Source of the DNA: JBGAQP01 sp044220635
GTDB taxonomy: Bacteria; Pseudomonadota; Gammaproteobacteria; Burkholderiales; Usitatibacteraceae
DNA length: 38,049 nucleotides
NCBI GenBank assembly: GCA_044220635.1
Contig: JBGAQP010000030.1
Coordinates: 1 to 38,049 of the forward strand
Direction: 5' to 3'
Below the pieces are notes generated by a model, which was not told where the DNA came from, made no database searches, and saw nothing but the letters and a program-made list of their open reading frames with translations. Positions 15,785-23,432 of this stretch are shown here, piece by piece. The position numbers were made by a program, and so were the translations under genes. The stretch's first letter is position 1; each line of letters opens with the position of its first letter.

Positions 15785-16684
15785 ATGGGCGATGCTCACC
15801 CCCTCTTCCCGGGCTTCCGGCGCGAACGCATCGCCGTGAACGGCGTCGAGATCCACGCGGTCGTGGGCCCCCGGCGCGGGGCCCCCCCGCCCCTGCTCCG
15901 GCACGGCTCTCCGCCGACGCTAGCGATCTGGCACCGCGTGGCGCCGCGCCTCGCCACGCGCTTCGACCTGGTCGCCGCGGACCTGCGCGGCTACGGGGAT
16001 TCCGCGAAGCCCCCCGGGGGCGCGGGCCACGCGGCCTACTCCAAGCGCGAGATGGCGCGCGACCAGGTCGGGCTCATGCGCGCGCTCGGCCACGGGCGCT
16101 TCCTCCTCGCCGGCCACGACCGGGGAGGGCGCGTCGCCCACCGGCTCGCGGCGGACCATCCGGAGGCGGTCGCGAAGCTCGCGGTGCTCGACATCGCGCC
16201 CACGCTCGCGATGTACGAGCAGACCGACATGGACTTCGCGCGCGCCTACTGGCACTGGTTCTTCCTCATCCAGAGCGCGCCCATCCCCGAGACCCTGATC
16301 GGCGCGGACCCGCGCTTCTACCTGCGCCACAAGATGGGCGACGGGGCCGCGGGCATGAAGCCCTTCGCGCCCGCGGCCTGGGCGGAGTACGAGCGCTGCT
16401 TCACGAAGGAGGCGATCGCCGCGAGCTGCGAGGACTACCGCGCGGCCGCCACCATCGACCTCGAGCATGACCGCGCCGACCGCGTGGCCGGGCGCCGGCT
16501 CGCCGTGCCGCTCCTCGCCCTCTGGGGCGCGCACGGCGTGGTCGAGCGCTGCTTCCGGCCGCTCGAGGACTGGGGTCGCGTGGCCGCCGACGTCCGCGGC
16601 AAGGCGCTTGCCGCGGGCCACTACCTGCCCGAGGAGGTCCCCGACCTCGTCGCGGCCGAGCTCGAATCGTTCTTCGCCGACTGA
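15785..16684 (+). CDS. Alpha/beta hydrolase, fluoroacetate (haloacetate) dehalogenase-like
   Basis: This 299-residue alpha/beta hydrolase matches the fluoroacetate dehalogenase group (DehH1/FAcD), which hydrolyses haloacetates to glycolate plus halide. All key residues are recognisable: nucleophile D112 in AGHDRGGR with carboxylate-binding R113 and R116, acid D136 in LDIAPT, the halide pocket H157, W158 and Y218, and catalytic H279 in AAGHYLPEE. An unusual feature is the oxyanion/substrate loop: the usual HGFPQT is HGSPPT here (40-45), preceded by Arg, so the aromatic residue after HG is lost. This may change specificity. It is followed 10 bases later by the tartrate/D-malate dehydrogenase gene, suggesting an operon. 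Family membership is sure; fluoride release is not shown. Confidence 0.85.
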   Translation: MGDAHPLFPGFRRERIAVNGVEIHAVVGPRRGAPPPLLRHGSPPTLAIWHRVAPRLATRFDLVAADLRGYGDSAKPPGGAGHAAYSKREMARDQVGLMRALGHGRFLLAGHDRGGRVAHRLAADHPEAVAKLAVLDIAPTLAMYEQTDMDFARAYWHWFFLIQSAPIPETLIGADPRFYLRHKMGDGAAGMKPFAPAAWAEYERCFTKEAIAASCEDYRAAATIDLEHDRADRVAGRRLAVPLLALWGAHGVVERCFRPLEDWGRVAADVRGKALAAGHYLPEEVPDLVAAELESFFAD

Positions 16685-16694
16685 AAGGAAAACC

Positions 16695-17750
16695 GTGAAG
16701 ACCTATCGCATCGCCACGATCCCCGGCGACGGCATCGGCACCGAGGTGGTGCCCGAGGGCATCCGCGTCCTCGAGGCCGCGGGGCGCAGGTTCGGCCTCG
16801 CGTTCCGCTGGGACGAGAAGCCCTGGAGCTGCGAGCACTACGCGAAGCACGGGCGCATGATGCCCGAGGACGGGCTCGAGCAGATCCGCGGGCACGACGC
16901 GATCTACCTGGGGGCGGTGGGCTTCCCCGGCGTGCCCGACCACGTCTCCCTCTGGGGCCTGCTGATCCCGATCCGCCGCGAGTTCCGCCAGTACGTGAAC
17001 CTGCGCCCGGTGCGGCTCATGCCCGGGGTGCCGAGCCCGCTCGCCAACCGCAAGCCCGGCGACATCGACTTCTGGGTCGTGCGCGAGAACAACGAGGGCG
17101 AGTACTCCTCGATGGGCGGGCGGATCTACCACGGGCAGGAATCGGAGTTCGTCACGCAGCTCACGGTGTTCACGCGCAAGGGGACGGACCGCATCATGCG
17201 CTACGCCTTCGAGCTCGCCCGCAAGAGGCGGCGCAAGCACGTCACCTCGGCGACGAAGTCGAACGGCATCGCGATCACGATGCCCTACTGGGACGAGCGC
17301 TTCAAGGCGATCTCGGCCGAGTACCCGGACGTGAAGACCGCGCAGTACCACATCGACATCCTCACGGCGCACTTCGTGCAGCACCCGGACTGGTTCGACG
17401 TCGTCGTGGGCTCGAACCTCTTCGGCGACATCCTCTCGGACCTCGGGCCCGCCTGCACCGGCACCATCGGCATCGCGCCGGGGGCGAACATCAACCCGGA
17501 GCGCGAGTTCCCCTCGTGCTTCGAGCCGGTGCACGGCAGCGCCCCCGACATCGCCGGCCAGGGCATCGCCAACCCCATCGGCCAGATCTGGTCCGGGGCG
17601 ATGATGCTCGACCACCTCGGGCATCCGGAGGCCTCCGAGGCGATCGTCAAGGCGATCGAAAAGGTGCTCGCCGAGGGACCGCGCACGCGCGACATGGGCG
17701 GGCGCGCGAGCACGGTCGAGGTCGGCACCGCGATCGCCGCGGCGCTCTAG
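16695..17750 (+). CDS. ttuC: Tartrate/D-malate dehydrogenase (decarboxylating), TtuC/DmlA family
   Basis: This is an NAD-dependent beta-decarboxylating dehydrogenase of 351 residues that acts on tartrate and D-malate, giving pyruvate, oxaloglycolate or glycerate products. It has the family start YRIATIPGDGIGTEVVPEG and the branch-typical VGFPGVPDHVSLWGLLIP and NLRPVRLMPGV. The divalent-metal and decarboxylation region is VVGSNLFGDILSDLGPA, and the cofactor loop is EPVHGSAPDIAGQGIANP. GTG at 16695 is supported by AAAGGAAAA just upstream. Length is normal. The TTT transporter genes 17906-20979 follow in the same direction, a common partnership for uptake of C4 hydroxy-dicarboxylates. Isopropylmalate or isocitrate dehydrogenase is less likely given the branch motifs. 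Confidence 0.9.
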   Translation: MKTYRIATIPGDGIGTEVVPEGIRVLEAAGRRFGLAFRWDEKPWSCEHYAKHGRMMPEDGLEQIRGHDAIYLGAVGFPGVPDHVSLWGLLIPIRREFRQYVNLRPVRLMPGVPSPLANRKPGDIDFWVVRENNEGEYSSMGGRIYHGQESEFVTQLTVFTRKGTDRIMRYAFELARKRRRKHVTSATKSNGIAITMPYWDERFKAISAEYPDVKTAQYHIDILTAHFVQHPDWFDVVVGSNLFGDILSDLGPACTGTIGIAPGANINPEREFPSCFEPVHGSAPDIAGQGIANPIGQIWSGAMMLDHLGHPEASEAIVKAIEKVLAEGPRTRDMGGRASTVEVGTAIAAAL

Positions 17751-17752
17751 CC

Positions 17753-17770
17753 GCGCCCCGCGCGGGGCGC
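17753..17770. terminator. 18-base perfect GC palindrome after ttuC
   Basis: GCGCCCCGC followed by GCGGGGCGC forms a perfect palindrome three bases after the ttuC stop. There is no U-tract, so it would be a weak intrinsic terminator, a pause site or an mRNA 3'-end stabiliser. The remaining gap to 17905 holds a -10-like TATACA at 17847-17852 and the GAGGAGGAG ribosome site before the next gene. Confidence 0.4.
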
Positions 17771-17905
17771 CCGGATGCGGCGGCGCACAAGAGGCGCGGG
17801 CGGCCGCGGCGCGCGCCCGGTCATGGCAAAAAGCCGCCGAAGCCGGTATACATGGCGGCCGGAGCCCCGCAGGGGCCCGTCACGAACAATGAGGAGGAGT
17901 CGGGC

Positions 17906-18856
17906 ATGAAGCGACGCGATTTCCTGGTTGCGGGCGGTACCCTGGCCGCCGGCCTCGCGCTTCCCGCGCGGGCGGCGTTCCCCGAGAAGGCCATCCGCTA
18001 CATCATTCCCTTCGCGCCCGGCGGCGAGTCCGACATCGCCGCGCGCCTTCAGCAGGGCGTCTTCCGGCGCAAGTTCGGCCAGGAGCTGGTGATCGAGTCC
18101 AAGCCCGGCGCGGGAGGCGCGCTCGCGTGGTCGCAGCTCAACGGCATCCCGGGCGACGGCTACACGGTGATGGGCACGAACCTGCCGCACATCGTCCTCC
18201 AGCCCCTCGAGGGCAACGTCCAGTACAGGACCGAGGACATCACCACCATCCACTTCTTCCAGTACACGCCCGACGCGATCATCGTGAGGAACGAGTCGCC
18301 CTTCAAGACCTACCAGGACCTCGTCGCGGCGGCGAAGGCGAATCCCGGCAAGCTCAACTTCGCCGGCTCGGGCACCAACTCGGCGAACCACGCGGCCCAC
18401 CAGCGCTTCAACCAGGAAGCGGGCGTGAAGACGACCTACGTGGCCTTCAAGGGCACCGGGGACCTCATCTCCTCGCTGCTCGGCGGCCACGTGGACGGCG
18501 CCATGTCCTACTCGACGCTCGCGCTCGCGCAGAAGGGCAAGTGCCGCGTGCTCGCGGTGGCCACGGAGAAGCGCCTGGCGCTCTTTCCCGACGTGCCGAC
18601 CTTCCGCGAACTCGGCCTCGACTGGGTCGACGGCGCGATCCGCGGCATCGGCGTGCCGAAATCGACGCCGGAGCACCTGCGCGCGCGCCTCTCGGACATG
18701 TTCTCGGAGATCAACCGCGACCCGGAATTCCGCGGGAAGATGCTCGAGGGCGGCTTCGAGCTCGTCGACGTGACCCACGACAAGGTGCCGGCGTTCATGG
18801 AGGAGCGGCGCAAGGCCTACCTCGCGGCGGCGAAGCTCCTCGGCCTCGTGAAATGA
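17906..18856 (+). CDS. TTT transporter periplasmic substrate-binding protein (TctC/Bug family), system 2
   Basis: This is a 316-residue solute receptor with a twin-arginine-type signal (MKRRDFLVAGG, then a hydrophobic stretch ending LPARAA). The mature domain opens FPEKAIRYIIPFAPGGESDIAAR, the Bug-family first ligand loop, continues with SKPGAGGALAW, and closes with the QLNGIPGDGYTVMGTN segment. A strong GAGGAGGAG precedes the ATG at 17906. It differs clearly from the system 1 receptor, so the two systems are unlikely to be a recent duplication. Its position after ttuC suggests tartrate, malate or a related dicarboxylate as ligand (inference). Confidence 0.92.
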   Translation: MKRRDFLVAGGTLAAGLALPARAAFPEKAIRYIIPFAPGGESDIAARLQQGVFRRKFGQELVIESKPGAGGALAWSQLNGIPGDGYTVMGTNLPHIVLQPLEGNVQYRTEDITTIHFFQYTPDAIIVRNESPFKTYQDLVAAAKANPGKLNFAGSGTNSANHAAHQRFNQEAGVKTTYVAFKGTGDLISSLLGGHVDGAMSYSTLALAQKGKCRVLAVATEKRLALFPDVPTFRELGLDWVDGAIRGIGVPKSTPEHLRARLSDMFSEINRDPEFRGKMLEGGFELVDVTHDKVPAFMEERRKAYLAAAKLLGLVK

Positions 18857-18891
18857 CGGGGGCGGGCGCCCGGGGCCTATACTGAGGAAAA

Positions 18892-18973
18892 GGCGGTCGG
18901 CCCGCGCGGCCGGCCGCCCCGGCGCCCCGCGCGCCACGCGGACAACAACGGGAGGGAGCCGGCGCACGCCGGC
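18892..18973 (+). other. Two intercistronic hairpins between tctC and tctB of system 2
   Basis: In the 128-base gap 18857-18984, GGCGGTCGGCC (18892-18902) pairs with GGCCGGCCGCC (18908-18918) through a 5-base loop, with one T-G wobble. GCCGGCG (18958-18964) and CGCCGGC (18967-18973) then form a second dyad directly before the ribosome site GGGAGA. A -10-like TATACT lies at 18878-18883. Such structures between a receptor gene and its membrane subunits can protect the upstream message so that more receptor is made; that role is inference. Confidence 0.4.
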
Positions 18974-18984
18974 GGGAGACGCGC

Positions 18985-19470
18985 ATGAAGAACTGGATCC
19001 GCAATCCCCGCGACTTCTGGGCGGGGGTGATGTTCGCCTCGATCGGCGCGGTCTTCGCGGTCATCGCCTGGGACTACAAGCTGGGGACGGCGGCGCGCAT
19101 GGGCCCGGGATTCTTCCCGTTCTATCTCGGGCTGCTCCTCGCCGGCCTGGGAATCGCGATCGCCATCGGCGGGATGCGCAGCGACGGGCTCAAGGTGGAC
19201 AAGTTCCACTGGAAGCCGATCTTCTGGGTCCTCGGCCCGATCGTCGCCTTCGGGCTGCTGCTCAAGGTGATCGGCATGGTCCTCGCCGGCCTCATGGTGG
19301 TGATCCTGTCGAGCTACGGCGGGCCGGAGTTCCGCCTGCGAAGCACGCTCGTGCTCGCCGCGGGCCTGGTGGTCTTCTGCTCGCTCGTCTTCGTCTTCGG
19401 GCTGAAGCTGCCGATCCCGCTGTGCCCGGGGTTCGAGTTCTTCGAGCAGTTCAAGCTCTGCCGCGTCTAG
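18985..19470 (+). CDS. TTT transporter small membrane subunit (TctB), system 2
   Basis: This is a 161-residue membrane protein with four hydrophobic segments and the TctB hallmark near the start of the second helix, MGPGFFPFYLGLLLAGLGIAIA. The N-terminus (MKNWIRNPRDFWAGVMFASIG) is also typical: a short charged lead, then DFWAG entering the first helix. The tctA gene follows after 9 bases. The ATG at 18985 is preceded by GCGGGAGAC, partly next to a hairpin that could affect initiation. TctB assists the TctA channel; its exact role in transport is not well defined for the family. Confidence 0.88.
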   Translation: MKNWIRNPRDFWAGVMFASIGAVFAVIAWDYKLGTAARMGPGFFPFYLGLLLAGLGIAIAIGGMRSDGLKVDKFHWKPIFWVLGPIVAFGLLLKVIGMVLAGLMVVILSSYGGPEFRLRSTLVLAAGLVVFCSLVFVFGLKLPIPLCPGFEFFEQFKLCRV

Positions 19471-19479
19471 GGGCCCGCC

Positions 19480-20979
19480 ATGGAACTGCTCTCGAACCTG
19501 AGCCTCGGCTTCTCGATCGCGCTCGCCGGCTCCAACATCCTCTACTGCTTCGTCGGCGTGATGCTAGACACCCTCATCGGCGTGCTGCCGGGCATCGGCC
19601 CGATCGCGACGATCGCGATGCTGCTGCCCGCGACCTTCGTGCTGCCGCCGGTCTCCGCGCTCATCATGCTCGCGGGCATCTACTACGGCGCGCAGTACGG
19701 GGGATCGACGACGGCGATCCTCGTGAACCTGCCCGGGGAGGTGTCGTCCGTGGTCACCTGCCTCGACGGCTACCAGATGGCGCGGCAGGGCAACGCCGGC
19801 AAGGCGCTCGGCATCGCGGCGCTCGCCTCGTTCTTCGCGGGGAGCGTGGCGACGCTGCTCATCGCCGCCTTCGCCCCGCCGCTCGCGGAGCTCGCGCTCA
19901 AGTTCGGCCCCGCGGACTACTTCTCGCTCATGGTGCTGGGCCTCATCGCGGCGGTCGTGCTCGCGCACGGCTCGCTCATCAAGGCGGTGGCGATGATCGT
20001 GCTGGGGCTGCTCATCGGCCTCGTGGGCACGGACGTGAACTCGGGCGTGGCGCGCTACAACTTCGGCCTCGCGGAGCTCATCGACGGCATCGGCATCGGC
20101 CCCATCGCCATGGGCGTGTTCGGCTTCGGGGAGATCATCCGCAACCTCGAGCACGGCCAGAAGCGCGAGGTGTTCACCAAGCGCATCGCGGGCCTGCTGC
20201 CCAACCTCCAGGACATCAGGCGGGCGTCGCTCCCCACGCTGCGCGGCACCGCGCTCGGCGCCTCCCTCGGCATCCTGCCGGGGGGCGGCCCGGTGCTGGG
20301 CGCCTTTTCGGCGTACACGCTCGAGAAGAAGCTCTCGAAGGACCCGGGGAAGTTCGGCAAGGGCGCGATCGAGGGCGTGGCCGCGCCCGAGTCGGCCAAC
20401 AACGCCGCGGCGCAGACCTCCTTCATCCCGCTGCTCACGCTCGGCATCCCCTCGAACCCGGTGATGGCCCTCATGATCGGCGCCATGATCATCCACGGCA
20501 TCCAGCCGGGTCCGCAGATCATGACCGCGAAGCCCGACCTCTTCTGGGGAATGATCGCGAGCATGTGGGTGGGCAACTTCCTGCTCGTGGTGCTCAACCT
20601 CCCGCTCATCGGCATGTGGGTGAAGCTGCTCACCGTCGAGTACCGCTTCCTCTACCCCGCGATCCTCATCTTCTGCTGCATCGGGGTCTACTCGATCAAC
20701 AACGCCTGGATGGACGTGCTGCTCGCCGCGCTCTTCGGGCTCATCGGCTACACGTTCATGAAGCTCGACTGCGAGCCCGCGCCGCTGCTGCTCGGCTTCG
20801 TGCTCGGGCCGATGATGGAGGAGAACTTGAGGCGGGCGCTGCTGTTGTCGCGCGGCGACCCGGCGGTGTTCGTCACGCGCCCGATCAGCGCGACGCTGCT
20901 CGCGCTCTCGGCCGTGCTCCTCGCCCTCGTCTTCGCCCCGGCCCTGCGCAAGAAGCGCGAGGAAGCCTTCCAGGAATAG
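19480..20979 (+). CDS. TTT transporter large membrane subunit (TctA), system 2
   Basis: This is a 499-residue polytopic channel subunit. Family repeats are clear: LIGVLPGIGPIATIAMLLPATF near the N-terminus, then YYGAQYGGSTTAILVNLPGE, and in the second half LGILPGGGPVLGAFSAY, LTLGIPSNPVMALM and IHGIQPGPQI (about 320-350). It starts with ATG at 19480. Its stop codon at 20977-20979 lies immediately before a REPIN-like element that probably terminates transcription from both sides. Together with the two preceding genes it makes a complete TTT system downstream of ttuC. Confidence 0.94.
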   Translation: MELLSNLSLGFSIALAGSNILYCFVGVMLDTLIGVLPGIGPIATIAMLLPATFVLPPVSALIMLAGIYYGAQYGGSTTAILVNLPGEVSSVVTCLDGYQMARQGNAGKALGIAALASFFAGSVATLLIAAFAPPLAELALKFGPADYFSLMVLGLIAAVVLAHGSLIKAVAMIVLGLLIGLVGTDVNSGVARYNFGLAELIDGIGIGPIAMGVFGFGEIIRNLEHGQKREVFTKRIAGLLPNLQDIRRASLPTLRGTALGASLGILPGGGPVLGAFSAYTLEKKLSKDPGKFGKGAIEGVAAPESANNAAAQTSFIPLLTLGIPSNPVMALMIGAMIIHGIQPGPQIMTAKPDLFWGMIASMWVGNFLLVVLNLPLIGMWVKLLTVEYRFLYPAILIFCCIGVYSINNAWMDVLLAALFGLIGYTFMKLDCEPAPLLLGFVLGPMMEENLRRALLLSRGDPAVFVTRPISATLLALSAVLLALVFAPALRKKREEAFQE

Positions 20980-21069
20980 AAAAATGGGGACAGTCCCCAT
21001 TTTTGGTTTGTAACATTCAGCCTGTACGAAGACTGTTACAAGCCGAAAATGGGGACTGTCCCCATTTTC
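20980..21069. repeat. REPIN-like element, copy 1 (90 bases)
   Basis: This is two outward palindromes joined by an inner inverted repeat. The left palindrome is AAAAATGGGGAC-A-GTCCCCATTTTT (20980-21004). The inner arms are GGTTTGTAACA (21005-21015) and TGTTACAAGCC (21034-21044), with one mismatch, around an 18-base loop. The right palindrome is GAAAATGGGGAC-T-GTCCCCATTTTC (21045-21069). The whole block sits exactly between the stops of convergent tctA and the haloacid dehalogenase gene. Each palindrome has a GC stem flanked by A and T runs, so it could act as a bidirectional intrinsic terminator. Copy 2 is at 23433-23522. Mobilisation by a RAYT transposase elsewhere in the genome is inferred from the REPIN architecture. 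Confidence 0.85.
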
Positions 21070-21743
21070 TACGCGAGGAGCGGGACCAGCTCCGCGAGAT
21101 TGGCGACGGTGGCGTCGGGCCGTACGCCGAGGCGTTCGACGGGCGCTCCGGCGCGGTTCACCCAGTAGGCGCGGAACCCGAAGGCCTTCGCGCCCGCCGC
21201 GTCCCACCCGTTGGAGGAGACGAATCCCACGAGCGCGCGGGGGACGCCCAGCCGGTCCTCGGCGATGCGGTACACGCTCGGGTGCGGCTTGAAGATCCCG
21301 GCCTTGTGCACGCTCAGCACCCCGCCGCGGAAGAGGCCGCGCAGCCCGCTCGCCTCGACCACGGCCTCGAGCATCTCCGGGTGCCCGTTGGAGAGGATCG
21401 CGAGCGGCTTCACGCGGGCCAGGGCGTCGAGCGCCCCCCCGGCCTCGGGGAAGGGCGCGAGCCGCCGGTACTCGTCCATGAGCGCGCGCCGGGCCCCGTC
21501 GTCGGCCTCGAGGCCGAGCGACTCGAGGGCCCATTCGAGGCTCGAGGCGGTGACGCGGTTGAAGTCCTCGTAGCGGCCCATGAGGCTTCGAAGCCAGGTG
21601 TACTCGAGCTGCTTGGCGCGCCACGCGCGCGAGAGCGCCGCGCCCCGGCCGGGAAAGAGGGCCTCGGCGCGCTCGGCGACCGAATGGACGTCGAAGATCG
21701 TGCCGTACGCGTCGAAGACGAGCGCGGAAATTTCCTGCGTCAT
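21069..21743 (-). CDS. (S)-2-haloacid dehalogenase, HAD type II
   Basis: This 224-residue HAD-superfamily hydrolase displaces halide from L-2-haloacids with inversion, giving D-2-hydroxyacids. Diagnostic residues are present: nucleophile D11 and T15 in FDAYGTIFD, the Arg in RAKQLEYTWLRSL, Ser-Asn in ILSNGHPE, Lys in GIFKPHPSVY, and the type II hallmark VSSNGWDAAGAKAFGF. Length fits the family (220-230). The ATG at 21743 is preceded on the minus strand by GGGAGGG. It is divergent from the GGT-family gene across 96 bases, and its stop codon touches the REPIN. With the FAcD-like gene at 15785 this window has two mechanistically different hydrolytic dehalogenases. Confidence 0.92.
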   Translation of the reverse strand: MTQEISALVFDAYGTIFDVHSVAERAEALFPGRGAALSRAWRAKQLEYTWLRSLMGRYEDFNRVTASSLEWALESLGLEADDGARRALMDEYRRLAPFPEAGGALDALARVKPLAILSNGHPEMLEAVVEASGLRGLFRGGVLSVHKAGIFKPHPSVYRIAEDRLGVPRALVGFVSSNGWDAAGAKAFGFRAYWVNRAGAPVERLGVRPDATVANLAELVPLLA

Positions 21744-21839
21744 GGAACCCTCCCGCCGCTAGATTACGCCCGCGGGGGACGGCGGTGCTAACATGAAGCA
21801 CGTCCGCACGACTTCGCCGAGCCTCCGCAGCCGCCTGCC

Positions 21840-23423
21840 ATGTTCTCCTGGGATTTCCCGTACGCCTCGCAGCGGATGCCCGTTCTCGCGAAGAACGTCG
21901 TCGCCACCTCCCAGCCCCTCGCCGCGCAGGCGGGCCTCTCGATGCTCGCCCGGGGCGGCAACGCGGTGGACGCGGCGCTCGCCGCGGCGATCACGCTGAC
22001 GGTCGTCGAGCCCACCTCGAACGGGATCGGCTCGGACGCCTTCGCGATCCTCTGGGACGGCAAGCAGCTCGTGGGCCTGAACGCCTCGGGGCGCGCCCCG
22101 GCCGGGTGGACCCCGGAGCGGTTCGCGGGCCGCGAGGCGATGCCCATCCTCGGCTGGGACGCCGTGACGGTGCCCGGCTGCGTGTCCGCCTGGGCCGCGC
22201 TCGCCCAGCGCTACGCCAAGCTCCCCTTCGAGGCGCATTTCGAGGCCGCGATCCGCTACGCGCGCGAGGGCTTCATGGTCTCGCCCATCACGGCGTCGAA
22301 CTGGGCGCGGCAGGCGCCGAACTTCAAGGGCTTCTCGGAATTCTCCTGGACGTTCCTGCCGAAGGACCGCGCGCCCTACGCCGGCGAGAAGTTCTACTGC
22401 CCCCAGCAGGCGGAAACGCTCGAGGAGATCGCCGCGACCAAGGGCGAGAGCTTCTACCGCGGGCGCCTCGCGGAGCGCATCGCGCTCGCGAGCCGCGCCG
22501 ACGACGGCGCGATGACGGCCGAGGACCTGGCGGCGCACCGCTGCGACTGGGTGGAGCCGATCGGCATCGACTATCGGGGCCACCGCCTCCACGAGATCCC
22601 GCCCAACGGCCAGGGGATCGCCGCGCTGATGGCGCTCGGCATCCTCGCGAATTTCGACCTCGCCTCCCATCCGGTCGATTCCGCCGACAGCCTGCACCTG
22701 CAGCTCGAGGCGATGAAGCTCGCCTTCGCGGACGTCTACCGCTTCGTCGCCGATCCCGCGGCGATGCAGGTCACGCCCGCCGAGCTCCTCGATCCCGCCT
22801 ATCTCGCCTCCCGGGCGAAGATGATCGCGATGAAACGCACGCAGGAGCACAAGGCGGGCGCGCCGAGAGCCGGCGGCACGATCTACCTCACGGCCGCCGA
22901 CGAAGCCGGGATGATGGTCTCCTTCATCCAGTCGAACTACATGGGCTTCGGCTCCGGCGTGGTGGTGCCCGGCACCGGCATCAGCCTGCAGAACCGGGGC
23001 GCGGGTTTCAGCCTCGCTGCGGGCCACCCGAATCTCGTCGCGCCCCGCAAGCGCCCGTACCAGACGATCATCCCGGGCTTCCTCACGCGCAACGGCCAGC
23101 CGCTCATGAGCTTCGGCGTGATGGGCGGGGCCATGCAGCCGCAGGGGCACGTCCAGATGGTGGTGCGCCTGGTCGACTACGGCCAGAATCCGCAGGCCTG
23201 CTCCGACGGCGCGCGCTGGATCGTGAACCCGGATTTCACCGTGAGCCTCGAGGCGGAAGTGAGGCCCGCCGTCCGCGAGGAACTCGCGCGGCGCGGCCAC
23301 CGCATCGTCGATTCCGAAGTGGCGATGTTCGGTTTCGGGGGCGCGCAACTCGCCTACCGGCTCGACGACGGCTACTGCGCCGCCTCGGACCACCGCAAGG
23401 ACGGCTGCGCCATCGGCTTCTGA
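21840..23423 (+). CDS. Gamma-glutamyltransferase-family Ntn-hydrolase, no signal peptide (HpxW/YwrD-like)
   Basis: This 527-residue self-processing N-terminal nucleophile hydrolase begins PYASQRMPVLAKNVVATSQPLA and contains GGNAVDAALAAAI, the conserved large-subunit segment. The predicted autocleavage site lies before T347 in GGTIYLTAADEAG, in place of the TTHFSVVD of classical GGT. SNYMGFGSG and VMGGAMQPQGH complete the active-site region. No export signal is seen, unlike periplasmic GGT, so it is probably cytoplasmic. It could act on a gamma-glutamyl amide, on oxamate (as HpxW, a GGT-family amidohydrolase) or on another amide; specificity is open. It is divergent from the dehalogenase and convergent with gluQRS, with REPIN elements at both outer ends of the gene pair. 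Confidence 0.87.
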   Translation: MFSWDFPYASQRMPVLAKNVVATSQPLAAQAGLSMLARGGNAVDAALAAAITLTVVEPTSNGIGSDAFAILWDGKQLVGLNASGRAPAGWTPERFAGREAMPILGWDAVTVPGCVSAWAALAQRYAKLPFEAHFEAAIRYAREGFMVSPITASNWARQAPNFKGFSEFSWTFLPKDRAPYAGEKFYCPQQAETLEEIAATKGESFYRGRLAERIALASRADDGAMTAEDLAAHRCDWVEPIGIDYRGHRLHEIPPNGQGIAALMALGILANFDLASHPVDSADSLHLQLEAMKLAFADVYRFVADPAAMQVTPAELLDPAYLASRAKMIAMKRTQEHKAGAPRAGGTIYLTAADEAGMMVSFIQSNYMGFGSGVVVPGTGISLQNRGAGFSLAAGHPNLVAPRKRPYQTIIPGFLTRNGQPLMSFGVMGGAMQPQGHVQMVVRLVDYGQNPQACSDGARWIVNPDFTVSLEAEVRPAVREELARRGHRIVDSEVAMFGFGGAQLAYRLDDGYCAASDHRKDGCAIGF

Positions 23424-23432
23424 TCCGGATTC

